From NCBI GenBank assembly GCA_013399855.1, contig VXAY01003172.1, positions 443,776 to 507,775 of the forward strand: 64,000 bases of DNA. Direction: 5' to 3'. Below are positions 12,716 to 25,871 of this stretch, piece after piece. A program made the position numbers and the translations under genes. The notes below the pieces were generated by a model. That model searched no databases, was not told the DNA's origin, and saw only the letters and a list, made by a program, of their open reading frames with translations. Each line of letters starts with the position of its first letter. Positions within the stretch are counted from its first letter, which is position 1. Source of the DNA: Oxyruncus cristatus. Taxonomy: Eukaryota > Chordata > Aves > Passeriformes > Cotingidae.

Positions 12716-14417
12716 GCTCTCACCCTTCACAAGGCAGGACACAAGGTAAGCGGTTTGGCCAGGGCAGGGCTGGAGTACAGGAGTTCTTGATTCAGGGATG
12801 CTCCGGCAGTGCCTTGTCACTGTGGCTGTGACAAGGAGGACATGATCTTCCAGACCCCACTGCTTTCCCAGAGATCACAGCTCAGAGGTGGGGACCCCAA
12901 CACTCCTGACCACAGGATGGGGAGAGCATGGGGATGTGGTCGGCAGCTCAGGCGACGCGTGACGAGCACGAGGAAAGGTCCCCGGGGCAGCCGACAGCCA
13001 AGTCATGCACCACAGGACAGGCTGGGCGTGACTTCAAAGAGCTCAGTCCCACGGGACAGAACAGCTGGAGGTGACTCCTCCAGGAAGGCTGGACACAAGA
13101 CTGAGCACCCAGCAGCCATGCTGAGCATCCGGAGCAATGACGGAGTCACAGCCAGGCCAGTTACGCATCATGGAGGCTTCATGCATGACCACAAATGGCC
13201 CCAGGCTGAGGCACAGGGAGGCAGGACCAGAGGTCACCGGCTGAGTCACCGGCAGGTCGGAGCACCACGGTCCCCAGCACCAGCCACCAGCTCCCTTCCA
13301 ACCCTGCTCCCCAAAGCATTGCCCAGTGCCTCCTGCCACACTGTCCCAATTTGCCTGAACTTCTGCCCTCTCCCTGGGAAGGCCTGTCCCCCTTCTTTTC
13401 ATTCTGACACCCTTCACCTGTAACAGGAGGCTCAATCCCACTGAGCTGGTGCCATAGGGAGAACTTCAGGGTTGGGAGGACCTGTGCCTGGGCAGGGTCA
13501 CACTCAGCCCTGACAGGAGTCAGCCCTCACTGCTCTCCTGGCACCAGGAGATGGAGACGGGAGTCCTCCGCCCAGATGACCCGCCTCCATCCCAGCCCAC
13601 CTGGCATGAGACACAACGGTGCCAGCACCTCCTGCCCAGCTCAGCCAGTGATATGGGCTGTGATGAGCTGAACACTCCCATGTGGTTTGCTCATGGCCAT
13701 CACCTCAAACCAGGGCTTGAGGAAGGCAGGGATTTTTTTTTTTTTTTAAACCCTAAAAGCTGGGGAGCATCTTGATGAGGCCTTAGGGTGAGGCAGGAAC
13801 ATCCTGAGCTGCATCTGCTGCCAGGGAAGGAAATGTGGCTCTGCCCCTGCTCGCGGAGTCCGGTGGGGTTTGTCACACGAGGTGGATGTTTGATGCTTGG
13901 AGGTTGTGCTGTCAGCTGGGGAAGCCAGGCTGGGAAAGCCCAGCTGATGCAACTCATGCCAGAGGGGAGGGAGCTCCTCACACCACAAGAGCACTGCACT
14001 AACCATGGTCCCAATGCCCCCAGGACCACCCATCACCTGGGAGCTGGAGTCACCGGGGCTCTGACAGGTCAGGGTGGAAGAAGAGACCATCTCAGCCAGA
14101 CCCTGAGCTGCAAACTTTTCTAATTAAAATATTCAGCATATTTTCAAGCTCCTTCTCCTCCAGGAGGGAAGAGGCAGAGTGGGCGAGGGAAAAGTCCCAG
14201 TGAAGGACCAATTATGTGGGAACATGATTTTGGGGAGCCTCCCTTGCTCCTCATCCCCAGAGGGGACAGAAAAAGGGCAGACAGTTGGGGTAGCTGAGGG
14301 GTGGGCAGCAGCGCCTTTGTGAAGGTTTGCAGCAGGATGGCCGTGCCTGGGGTAGTTTCAAAGACCAGTTCAGGAGTCCAATGTGGCCACGTGGTGTCCC
14401 ACCTTATGGACTGAGTA

Positions 14418-14636
14418 AGAAGTTTATGTCAGATATTAGGAAAAATTTCTTCACGGAAAGGATGGTCTGGAATTGGAACAGGCTGCCAGGGCAGTGGTAG
14501 AGTCACCAGCCCTGGAAGTGTTCAAAAAACATGCAGATGTGGCACTTGGAGACATGGTTTAGAGGTGGACCTGGTAAATGGCTGGGCTGCATGATCTTAG
14601 AGGTCTTTTCCAGCAATTCTGTGACTCTTTGATGGA
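14418..14636 (+). mobile_element. CR1 LINE 3' fragment
   Basis: Forward CR1 3' region: agatattaggaaaaatttct, tggaacaggctgccagggca and atgatcttagaggtcttttc, ending near gtgactctttgatgg. Confidence 0.85.
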
Positions 14637-17600
14637 CATCCTGCACCCACCTGGGGTCATAGCAGAGTGTTGAAGCAGGCAACTACCTGGCAGTGCCTGG
14701 CCACACCACCCAGCAGCTGACGGACCAAAATGGGGCTTCTGTAACCTCTAGTATAGTTTTGGAACCTCTTCCTTGAGGGCAGCCTGCCCATGGCCACTGC
14801 CACAGGCAGTGTCCTGTCCGAGCTGGTGGGATCAGCCCTGCCTGATGCCTGTCCTTGGGCAATGATGGAAGTCCTTTATCTCATATAATGGTGGATACAC
14901 TCACCATCCATACAAACGTGCAGGGCTCAAGACACCCTTTGCTCTGGGCATGTCCTCCCGCTTCACACTGGGAGGGAAAGCTGTGCTGCATGGAGCTGCC
15001 ATGGCTGAAACCCTGGGGTTGAAGAGGGGATGGCACCATGCAGGCAGGACATTTGCTGTCCCTGCCATCCACATGTTCTTCTTTCTTTCTCCAGCACAGA
15101 CCCATGTGAGCTGTGGGTTCCTCCATGCTGGATGCACTGAGAGCTGCTGCCAGGGCTCAGGGCTCATTTTCCAGGAACAGGCATGAACCAGTCACCCTGT
15201 TTGACTTGGTGGCCTTTCCTTTTCTATGACAATCTTCCACTTGTCTGTCCCAGAAAATGATCCATGTTTTTAATTTTCAGCTCCCAAGCAGAGGGAACCA
15301 GGGGATTAGGACTGTGGAGCTGGTTTCAGGGTCTGAAGATTCATTCACATCTGACTTGGGCCAAGCATCTTCAACTCTCCCTACTTTGGTTTTCCATTTG
15401 GGAAAGAAAACAGACCCTTCCACTCACCTGTTTCAACAGGGAGTGTGTCAGTGCAATCTCTAATAGTGCTAAGAATGGCTATTCTTGTAATGTCATGAAA
15501 ACTGTACAAAATTCTTGCTCAGACCCCATCATAGTGCCCACTGAGGAGGAATGCCATTAATAGGACATTTGGGTTAACTTTAGTTGTAAAACTTGGCTGA
15601 AAAGGACAATCCCCAGCAGCTCCTTCCAGAGAGAATCATGGACTCACAGAATGGTTTGAGTTGGACTTCACAGGCATCTCATTCCATCCCCCTGCCATGG
15701 GCAGGGACACTTTCCACTAGACCAGGTCGCTCCAAGCCCTGTCCAGTCTAGCCTTGAACACTTCCAGGAATGGGGCAGCCACAGCTACTCTAGAAAACCT
15801 GTGCCTCACTACCCTCAAGGTAACAAAATCCTCTTTGCAACAGGAAAAGTCTGTTCCCTGCAGGCATCTCTCTGCATGCAGGAGGTGTCCTCTTCCCTGG
15901 AGAGCTGACAGAGGGCCCAAGGCTGGTGGACAGTACAGCCCTTGCTCCCTGGGCAGCACAGATGAGGCACAGAGGCCCGTGGGCCCTTCCCACCCATGCC
16001 CATCCCATCTCCATCTCACAGATGGAGAGTCCCTGCCCCGCACATCCAGCTGTCCCCTCTGTCACCGCCTGGCAGCCCCCAACAGTTCAACCCAGTGCAA
16101 ATGTGGAAGGACAACTGCAGAGCAACCCATGCCTTCATTTGCCCTGTGGGGAAATCCCAGGAACTAGCACGGTTCTGTAATACAAATGAATATCCACAGA
16201 ACTGAAGGATTAGGAAGAGTACTTCCAGATGTCATCCAAGGTCATCAAATAATGGAAGTGACAAGCCTGCACTTCCTGGAGCTGGTCTTGGCTTTGCTGC
16301 ATTGGTTTGGACCAGGATCAAGCTTTCCACAAGTGTGGTTGATGCTTTGGGGTGCAGGTTGCCACTCACCTGACTTTAAATCTTTTGTCATCATTTAGTT
16401 CATTCCCTCCCATCCCTTCTGAGGATTAGCTGGAAAAATATTGATCCAGACACTGGTTCCAGCTTAGTACCAGCTTTCCAAGTCAGCACTGCTTCCCACT
16501 CTAAGAGCAGCACTGCTGCCTTCTGCTACTCAGCAGGGATGGACAGAAAACTTGTCACAGGAACAATCTGCAGTTCCATTACTTTAAACCAAGAAATATG
16601 TTCACTATCACTAAAGCTGCTCATGAGGTGGGTTCTGTATTCCTGCTGCCTTTATTTCCAAGGAATACAGAATCGAAATTCATACTTCAGTGGTTTAAAA
16701 TATCACTGAGGTTTTACAGGGGAAAAAGATTGGCATGATTTGACCCATGAGAGCCCACAGGCTCTGGCACTCATTTCCTATGGCCCTGCAGCCACCTCCA
16801 CCAGCTGCCAGAGCCTACACAGCAGGAACCCTCTGTGCCACCTGCAGTGCACAGCACTGTACAACACCACACGACTTTTTTCCACATTCCTGGTGAAAGA
16901 TAAGGAAAAAGACAGAACAAACCCTCAGGCACCTCCACTGCAGTGCCCTGAGGCTAGACCAGGCACAAGAGGCTGACAACAGAAAGGACAGGTCTGCAGG
17001 AGGACCTGATGTTCCAGGAATGCTCAGCAGCTAGGAAAGGCTGCTCAGGTGCTCTACAGGACCAATACAGCTCTCTGCACAAACACCTCCTATGCCCAAG
17101 GGCCCAGTTGGCTGGGGGGGCAGAGGTTGCTTTTTCACCCCTCCACTGGACACTTTGGTGTGGACCCTGAGCCTGGGGGAAGTTCAGCCCAGGAACATTG
17201 CATGAGCAGGGAAGGGGTGCAGGGTGGGGATTCGTTACTCAGAAATGCTCATAGGGCCTCTCTGAATCTGGCTCTTATCTGAAAACGCACACTTGCCTTG
17301 AAAACTAAGAAATCTAACTAAATGTTTGCGAAAAACTCTCTGCTCTAGCAGTCCCCGCAGCACACAAAGGCACAGTACATGTCACAGCTGCCAGCCAAAG
17401 GTCAGCTTGTTGTTCTTAAAACACACCGACACTCCTTTGTAACCCCACAAGCAGAGGGAGCATCCATCACACAGTCCTATGGTTTTATCCTGCTATCAGC
17501 AAAGGCTGAAGCAAAAGGAAGGAGCCATGTGTGTCGGAACAACAGAGTGCACTAGCACCAGCCCCTGGCAGCGAGACCCGTGCCAGGACAGGGGCATGGG

Positions 17601-20600
17601 AGGTTCTCGGGAAGGCCCTGCTCCCAGAGGCGGTGAGTGACCAGGGGTGCCCTAGGAGAAATCTGCCTGAGGAAGCCGTGCTTTGTCTTTCTCCACTTTT
17701 CCTGTCTGGCTGTCCCCAGCAGCTCCTCCTCAGCTGGGACAGCGCAGAGCTGGGAAACCCAAGCAGAACTCACAGATCTGGTTCCCACTGGCCTCCCACA
17801 GAGGAAAATGTGGCAATGAAAGAGAGCGTGATATACAGAGCTGCTGTTCATAACCCACTTTGCCTTTCCAGTCTCTCCTTGCTTCAGCTGTCACAGACCT
17901 GTGTGGTTTTCTTTTGCTTGAAAAGGAGGAAGGAAATGGAGCCGCAGGCTGTGAATGCTCAGCTGTGTCCTTGGGATACTGGATCTGACCCAACCATTTG
18001 GTATAAAAGTCTTGAAAGCCAGTATTCTACTTGACTGGAACAAAACCTATGTGTTTGATATAAACTGCTGAATCTAAAAGATGCACAAAGCTATTCAGCT
18101 GAAAAAAAATTGTCCAGAATACTGCACATCTGGCTGTACTTTTGCTGCCACATTAGAATTGCTATTAGGCTCTTTGATACACTATAATAACAGATATGCA
18201 GGAGTCAAAGTGCTGAATGTACTTAGCAGAGCAAAGACAAAGTGTTTGCCCTTAGCAGGGAGAGGGGAGGAATCGACAGCAACATGTTTGATGAGTTTCA
18301 TTCAGCAGGTTAATCTGCCACCAGGATGCAACCAATGTCATGTCTGAATATGGGATCCCATCGTCCAGGAAAGCATTAACAGCTTCAGGGCTTATCTAGA
18401 CACAACAGTTAGAGCAGCAACCTAAAAAAATGCTGAAGTGACAGTTAATAAAATTTGTGATCCCTAGAGAGCTCTTGAGAAATCACTTTCTAATCAAGCT
18501 CAGTCACTGCAGTGCTTCTGGCTCTGGGAGCGAGGGACTCTGGAGATGGAAAAGGGGCAGTACTGCCCCTTCTCTTCATTGAAAGCTTTTCCAACAGCCT
18601 CTTTGCTGGCTCCCACAATCATCCACAGGTGTCACACTCCTTTTATTCCTGTATAAATATTCCTTCTTTTTTTCTTTTTTTCTTTTTTTTTTTTTTAGAG
18701 GACAAGATACTGTGTATCTTGCAACAGCTCAGCTCTTTGTTCCTTTCTGAATGGGCCATTCTAGCCAGAATTTGTCCTAAATCTTGAAAGAAAGGTTTTG
18801 AGCTGTCCTTGGCTAGATTCACTCTGGATTTCAAGCTCCTGATGGCATGTGGCAGTTGTGTTTGCACTAATCCCTCTATATCAAGTGCTTCAGTTAGTCT
18901 AAGCTCCAGGTGGTTATTATGGCAATGACATGTTAACAAAGCCTTGTTCCAAGCTTTGTAAAGACCGAAGCACAACATTTAAGTTGCTTTTATTCTCGTC
19001 TGCAGTCCAAAAATGTGGAGAGCCTGAGCCTCTTCAGTCTCTGAAGGACTAATCAGAGTCTGAAGGTGGCTGTGTGGTCCTGATCCTTCTGACATCAGGA
19101 ACTGGTGGGCAGCTGGCAATGGAAAAGCTTCACAACATCCTTATTAACTTTTTTGTCAGTGGATCCATGCAAAGAAGGGGAGGCAAATAATTCCATTTCA
19201 CAGCTGGGTTTCTCTCTGCTAACCATCCTCCTCAGCCCGAACAGTGTGAATGTCTTGAAAACGTGATACCTTTGCCCACTGAAACTCCGCACTAGAGAAG
19301 TATCCATCTTTTTTTTTCCTGAACCTGGTTCAGTGGTACTTTAGGAGCAGTGCTGATTTAGCTCTGGTTTACCTGTTCCCTCCCTCTAGGCTTCCGACTG
19401 AGGCTAAGTGAAGGATTTGAAAGGTGCTATGTAAAATGAGCCCCTGCATAGCGAGATTTTTCCTAGCTGAGGGAGCCCAACGAGGTGAGGTTAGTGGGGT
19501 CAGCACTTTTACACCGGTAAAGAAAAAAGCTAACCTTGATTTCCTGGAGTGTCTGTCCAAACGTAACTGTCAGAATGCCTGCGCTGATGTGTGGAGCAGC
19601 AGTCGCACAGACTGTATCTCCAGCAGATCCCTGTCGGGGATGGCTCTGCACAAAGCGGCGGATGTGACGCTGCTCCAGACACACAGCCCGGGAGCAGGGA
19701 GCCAGCTGCTCTGGACTCCCTCCAACACACTGCAACGGCTGTAAGGGCTCACACGCTGTCCCCTGCTCTGTGACATGCCACTGCTGAAGTGCATGGCTCT
19801 CAGGAAGCCTCCCATGGAAACACTGCTCTCTAGGAAGGCAGAGCTCCAGGGTCACTGGCATAAGCCAGCAGTGTCACTGCTGAATGTTGCAGACAACCCA
19901 CTGCAGCAAACGGCCAAACTTGAGACACTTGCATTCTCTTTCCCAGCACTTAACGATCTCCTTCTGGTTGGACTGTTCCCAAAGCTGAAAGGAGCCAAAA
20001 TAACCACAAATAATTCATTCAAACCTTGCTGCCAGCAGCAAACACCCCACCTGCAGTTCCCCACTGCAGGGGGGATGTTTGTGCTCCAGCATATTGCTGC
20101 AGTTGGAAAAGGTGAACTAGATACTATGGCACTGGTCTGGCAGGGAAAATGACCCTGCTCCTGCAACTGGCAATGCACCTGGAAATGATCATGTGAGAAC
20201 AGAACAGAAATACAGAGGAAGGTGGAGAGGAGCGACCCGGGCAAGCACTAGTTTGCAAAGTCTTGGTAATGTACTGATAGATCCCTTTTCACTTCTCTCC
20301 CATCTGATTGCACAGCAGATCCCTGATGGAGGTAAACAAGTTGGGTTAGATTTGACTGGGAAAAGCTGACAAGCTTCCAGGTGCACAGCATGTTCTCCGA
20401 GTCCCCTAATCTGCCTGTTCCCATTCCTCATGTCGAGTGAACAAAGCAAATGAAAAAGACATCTAGTTTTAACAATTGCTTTTCCATCCATCACACCCTG
20501 TTGGCTTCAATTCTTTCACTGAGTCCCTTGCAAATGAAGAAAATCATGTTGATTTGGCAATGTGTATTGTCAGCTTGGCAGTGCACACATCCCGTATGGT

Positions 20601-23600
20601 CCCTCCACTCCTCCTTTCTCTTCTCCTTCCCCCTAGCCCAGCTGGTGGACACCCTGCCACGGCAGGGGGGCTCTGCACATGGGTCTGTGGCCCTGATAAG
20701 CACAGGATGTGTAAGCGACCACAACGCAGGCTGTTACAGACTGTACGTAGCCCTTGGCTGCTCCGCCAGTGGGCATCAAAGATTGTTCTCAAACCTTCCA
20801 ATTGAGTAGTTCTGTGGGAAAGTAAAGCCCTGCTGAAATACTGACCTGTTAAACCAGGGATCTATGAACTCAGCTCACCTGAAGTGCTTCTCGTCATATG
20901 AAAAAAGACCAGTGGTCTGCAAGACCTATTTACCCTCTGGTCTTTCCTCAGCCTTGCCAAGGAAGGTGCAAAACAGATCACCCTGTCAGGCAGATACTCT
21001 CAGGGTGAGAGGTGAAACCAACAATCAGATCCACAAACCTTTACAAATCTGATATGAATAACCATCACTGCAACCCAGCACAGGATTTTCGCAGGGACCT
21101 GCCCAGCAGAAAGGTGCCAGGTCCATCACGATGTTATTACTGGGAGCTGATCACACGCCCAGGAGGTGCAGCCCTGAGTAGGCCAAATGGAATGACAGCA
21201 AAGTCCATGCTAGCTGATGGGACAGTCCATTTTTAAGATGCTGCTGTCAAGGAGAGTAGTTTAGCCAATGCCCAAAAGCTGATCAGTGCTGTTTGTCAGA
21301 CCCTTTTGATTCCTCTTGCCTAACTTCAACTGTCCAGAGCTTCAGTGCTTAGCTCACATCATCAGCTCATCCCTTCCCCGCCTAGGAGGGACATCTGAAG
21401 TCAGTTTTAGCTCTCTGGACAAGCCCATCTCTTCCTCGTGTAGATGACGAGCTTCCACTAGATGATTAGTTAGCTTAAGTCAGCTGGCAGGAATTAAAGC
21501 TTTCCTCTTTGGCTATTTTTTTTAACATTGCCATTTAAAACTCACTCTGGAAAATGTTCAAAGCAGAAATACAATCTTTCTAGGGGCTGAGAAAAGCTGC
21601 TTTCCTTTCTTACAAAGAAATCTGTCTTTCATGTAAAAGAAGTTCCTGGCACATGAAGCCATTCAGAGAAATCTGCAGTACAGTTTATTTTCTCCTCTCT
21701 CTGAAGCTAAAGAAGAAAAGCTGACCACTCAGGCTCCATTTTTGATCCAGACCACTGCTAACCTCCATAAAAGACAACAAACCTCATGCTGTCTTCCGTC
21801 AGTCAGCAGCAGAAAGACTGGAAGATACCTACAGCACTGCTATTCCAACCTGCTAGGAAAATCTTTTGTTTTCCAAGCTAGTAAACAAAAATCAGGCACC
21901 TTTCTCCCAGCAATTTATAAAAACAGCAATACCCTTCAATTTAACATGAGCTTTTACCCATGAATGCCAAAGAAAAAAAGTAATGAGAACTCATGTAGCC
22001 CACACAAATTAAAGTCATATAAATTTTTTCATTGGCAAAAAACAAAAGCTGGCGGGTGTTCTAGCCAATAAACTCCAACAGAAGACAACTTGGAAAAGAA
22101 GAGGCAAAAGCAACTCTAGTATTTATAAATAAAGGACCCCAGGACATGAGATAGAGTATGTAAATGTGGACTTCACAGGAAAACCGAAACCAGTGAGGAC
22201 CTGTAATAACTACGTTGCAAATACTGCTGTGCAAGGTCTGTAGAAGAGGAAAACACAGTGTAGCACTGAAGTGGTTATTGTAAGGAAAGAAATCATGACA
22301 GCTTGGCCAAAATAAATGGTGGGTGAAAATTATCTCTCTGGGACATGGGGATGAGGTGGGATAGATCCCACAGGAATAGGAAGCATCTCTGAGCTATGTA
22401 AGCCATTGCACAGGGCCCTGATGAGATCTCAGAATAATACACGGAGTTGTGGTCTCCCAAATATAAAAGGACTGCATTAGATTGGAAGAGCTGCCAGGAA
22501 GGACTGTAGGGTGCCTCAGGAATCAGAATACCTATTTTGTACAGTGAGGCTAGAAAGGGAGTGGCTTGTTTACCCCAAAAAATATCACCATTGCATAATT
22601 CCAGCAGGGCACACAAAAAGTGACCAAACCAGCATCTGTTTGCAGGAACAAAGATGAATCATCCCTGAATTGGCTCAGTCTTAAACAGAGTGTTTTATGA
22701 AATTCTGTGATGCAACATTTCCAGGTTGTATTCGTCACCTAAACGATCAGCGTGGGTGCCCCAAACAGGCAAGGTGATCAATGAAGCACAGAAGCTTCCA
22801 GCAGCAGCTCCCAACCACCTTTTTGGCTCCATTAGATCTGTACTTTTTTGTTAGGCAACAAAAGCCGGAGGCTGCAGGGCAGGCAGTGCAAAGGTCCTGT
22901 CAGAACTGCATTTGCTGCTCCCTGTGTGGACGAACAACCACTTCACCACACCTCTGCCATACTGCTGGTGGTACCACAGCAGGAGATACTCAAACTGCAG
23001 CTGGTTAAACTGCTCCCAGCCTCAGTACATCAAGCCCTCTGTGCATGGTCCTACCAGATCACTTGCAGAGCCAAAGAATTTCCGGAAGAAAGGACAGCAG
23101 GTAAAACCCCCAGTGCTGCAAAAACTACCATCGGTTTGGGGTAAACACCAGGACACAGATCAGATTTATGCCTCTGAGGAAAAAAAAAAGTATTGCATGA
23201 ACCAAGCAAGCCAAAGTTTCCTCAGAGTTTTCTCGTTTGTGTCTTTCAGCTCACTGCTGGAAGTCCTATTCAGCTCAGTATCATTCTCTGATAGCTCCGA
23301 GACCTTTTCTCTGTTCTGTCATTGTCCCTCCCTCCCCTTTCACTGCTGCTCAGAAAGCAGCCGACCGTGCTGCCTGACTTGGAGCTACACAGCACTGCAC
23401 AGCACACACTGCCAGACCTCAAACTATTGCCTGTTCAAAACCCACCCCAGTTTGGGTCTCTTTAACCTTTCCCTGATTTTCACAAAGCTTGTAGGAACCC
23501 CGAGGATTTTAAAGATCTGCTTCTGTGTCTCATTTGGCTGAAAGTGGCTCCAGAAGTTCCTGCCAGACAAAAGGCAGCATCACAGTGTGTGTGTGCTTAC

Positions 23601-25139
23601 TGCAACTCCTTAAAGGCCAGCTCTGACTCCCCAGACTAGTGTCAGTCTGTAGACAGATATGCAGACACTGGCACTGAACTCTCTCATATTTGCCTTACAC
23701 ATTTGATGCTTTGAGGGGGTTGAATATGTGAATTAGCTTAGGAACTTCACTGCCAGCCCCAGGATCTCCTCCTGGAAAAACACTGGAGTAAACCTATGCT
23801 CCAGAAAGAATTGTTGCATTTGTCATGAATTATTCTTCGACCTTTCTCTTTATTTGGCTTTGCACTCCAGTTAAACACAGAACAACTGTAGTGGCATGAT
23901 TTCACGTCCGATTCCTGCTGCCACTGGAGATCATCTGAATCTTCCCAGGGCTGCATCAGATGGTGCTGGAAAGCACACGGCACAGCTCAGACTGGCAAAA
24001 CCAGCATCTCAGAACAGTGCAGCTTTTGCCACAGAACTGTATGTCAATTATTCAACAAAGCAGCAATCGCAGGCAACAGTTGTCAATTCCTTTGGATAAG
24101 AACTGTCACTAGGAGAGCAAAGAGCGTTGGAAAAAAGAGCATTTCTGATCAGAAAACTCAAGACAACATTGTTAACAGCTGCAAGGAAGAAGAATCGGCA
24201 TTTCTGGCTTTGTATTTAGAGATGCCTGCACAAATAAATTAACGTGAATGAATACACCCTGATTTATGAAAGGATGTGCCAAGCCTGGTCAGTGCTGGAG
24301 CTCTCAGGTGCCAGGGCCAGCCAGTGGCACGCCCACAGAAAATCAGCTTTACCAGCACAACCCATGTCTTGGTACAGCAGCCTGGGAGCAAAGGAGTTGC
24401 CCCGTGACAGACTGAACACTGAAGCTCCCCTTATGGCTTCAGGGCCAGATCTGTTGTCCCGTGGCAGTGGATAGGACCACACTTGAGTAAAGTCCTGCAA
24501 AGGCAGCAGCTGAACCCCAGCAAGGGAGTGAGCACAGTAGGAAACACTGCTTGGACCATCTGAAGCTGGTTTTGTAGCATGAAGGGACTCATGCTGTTCT
24601 AAGCAGCCATGATCTTGGTCCAAAAAGTGCATGTGACTTACCACCTGAACCCACCAGTCTCTCCAGTCCTGGAGACAGTATATGCTGAGTCAGCCAGGCT
24701 TTCAGGGACCGTGCCACAGAGGCATTCAGCCTTTCTCCATTGCTGCAGGTCGGTGCAACTCTACACTATGACTCTGAAGCTGCGTAAATCCATCGTAAAT
24801 GTTGTGACTTGGACGTTATCCAGCTGTTTTCAGTGGCAACCCCAGTACACTCAGCACATCCTACTTTTAATTACATGACAAATTGTTATCTTCCCATACC
24901 GTATGAAACGTGTTTTCATTCTGTCCCTCAATTTTTTAAGACGATCACATCTTCCTTCCATTTGTCTCAACCCAATAAAATGTTGTAAAGGCTGTTTCTG
25001 TGCAAGTTTGTGTGAATGGGCTGATGCATACCCAGGGATGAGGACGGAGAAACAGTTGTTGGAGAACAGCTGGGAAGGTAGTATGTGAAAGTGTGCGCAG
25101 GACTCTGGAGCTACTGAAACCACACTGACGGAGAGTCTC
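14637..25139. other. Intergenic, no gene recognised
   Basis: From the CR1 fragment to the PIGU CpG island, becoming AT-richer after about 18 kb. It contains one more CR1 fragment and a pyrimidine tract at about 18,663-18,698. TP53INP2, the gene upstream of PIGU in human, was searched for by its conserved C-terminus and not found. Confidence 0.45.
15636..15835 (-). mobile_element. CR1 LINE 3' fragment, reversed
   Basis: Antisense CR1 3' end: tcacagaatggtttgagttg, ccccctgccatgggcaggga, cactttccactagaccaggt and ccttgaacacttccaggaat in the usual order. Confidence 0.85.
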
Positions 25140-25655
25140 AGTGTGCCAAGAGCCCGCTGAAACCCCGCACGGCGCAGCACCTGCTGCCTCACAACCACCC
25201 GGGACAGACCACGACCAAGGAGCGGGCAGCTACGGCGGGCACAGGCCACGGCCCCGTGAAACACCCGGGGAAGAACGGGGGGGGCTTTCCACACAGCTCA
25301 GAAGCCACCGAACCGCCCCGTCCGAGCCGGGCCCAACCCGCAGCCCCCGCCCAGCTGGGCAGGCTGGGGAGCAACACGGGCGAGGAGCGCCCGGGGGGCA
25401 GCGCCGCCACCCAGAGGCACCTCGGACCCACGGGCGGGAGGAACGTGCCGGGAGGAGCCCGATGGCGCTCGAGGACAGACACATGACTGTGCTGCGGCTG
25501 AGGAGCGGCGGTCCCGTGCGGTAGCGCTCGGCAAGGCTGACGGGAGCGGAACTCCCGCCAGGCACCCTCGCTGACCACGGCCTTCGCGCTTCGACTAAGT
25601 TGATCCCCTGCAGCCGCCGTAGCCCCGAGTGGTGCTGGGAGGTGGCGGCGCGGGG

Positions 25656-25673
25656 GCTTCTGGGACATGTAGT
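25656..25673 (-). promoter_or_regulatory. ZNF143/Staf-type binding motif
   Basis: Read on the minus strand this is ACTACATGTCCCAGAAGC, matching the ZNF143 (Staf, SBS) consensus ACTACAnnTCCCAGnA at every fixed position. It lies about 90 bp upstream of the PIGU start codon inside the CpG island, a typical position for this factor. Motif match only; binding is inferred. Confidence 0.55.
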
Positions 25674-25761
25674 CTGGCCGAGTGGGCCGGTGCGTTGGCT
25701 GCGCGTTCCCCGGCGCCGCTCGGGAACTACAGGCGGCGGGAGCGGCGGGGCGCGCGCAGGG

Positions 25762-25871
25762 ATGGCGGCCCCCTTGTTGCTGGTGGTGGTGGCGGCCGTG
25801 ACGGTCCGCGCCGCGCTCTTCCGCTCCAGCCTTGCCGCCTTCATCGCCGAACGCGTCGAGGTGGCGTCCCC
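25762..25871 (+). CDS. PIGU: PIGU exon 1 (partial, cut by gap)
   Basis: Encodes residues 1-36 plus two bases of a codon: [15 protein letters not shown] followed by [10 protein letters not shown], a hydrophobic N-terminal membrane segment. The exon runs straight into the N block, so its last roughly 20 bases and the donor site are missing. Confidence 0.95.

Larger units (their letters stand above)
476..14417. other. Intergenic, no gene recognised
   Basis: About 14 kb of GC-moderate sequence without an exon I can identify. It holds two minisatellites and a diverged 110-bp direct-repeat pair, listed separately. The longest open frame (306 codons, minus, 11,563-12,483) has no recognisable domain. 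Confidence 0.5.

Noticed and set aside
1..25139. TP53INP2, NCOA6 or another known neighbour of PIGU
   Set aside because: No frame resembles the conserved parts of these proteins, and the large NCOA6 exons would be obvious.
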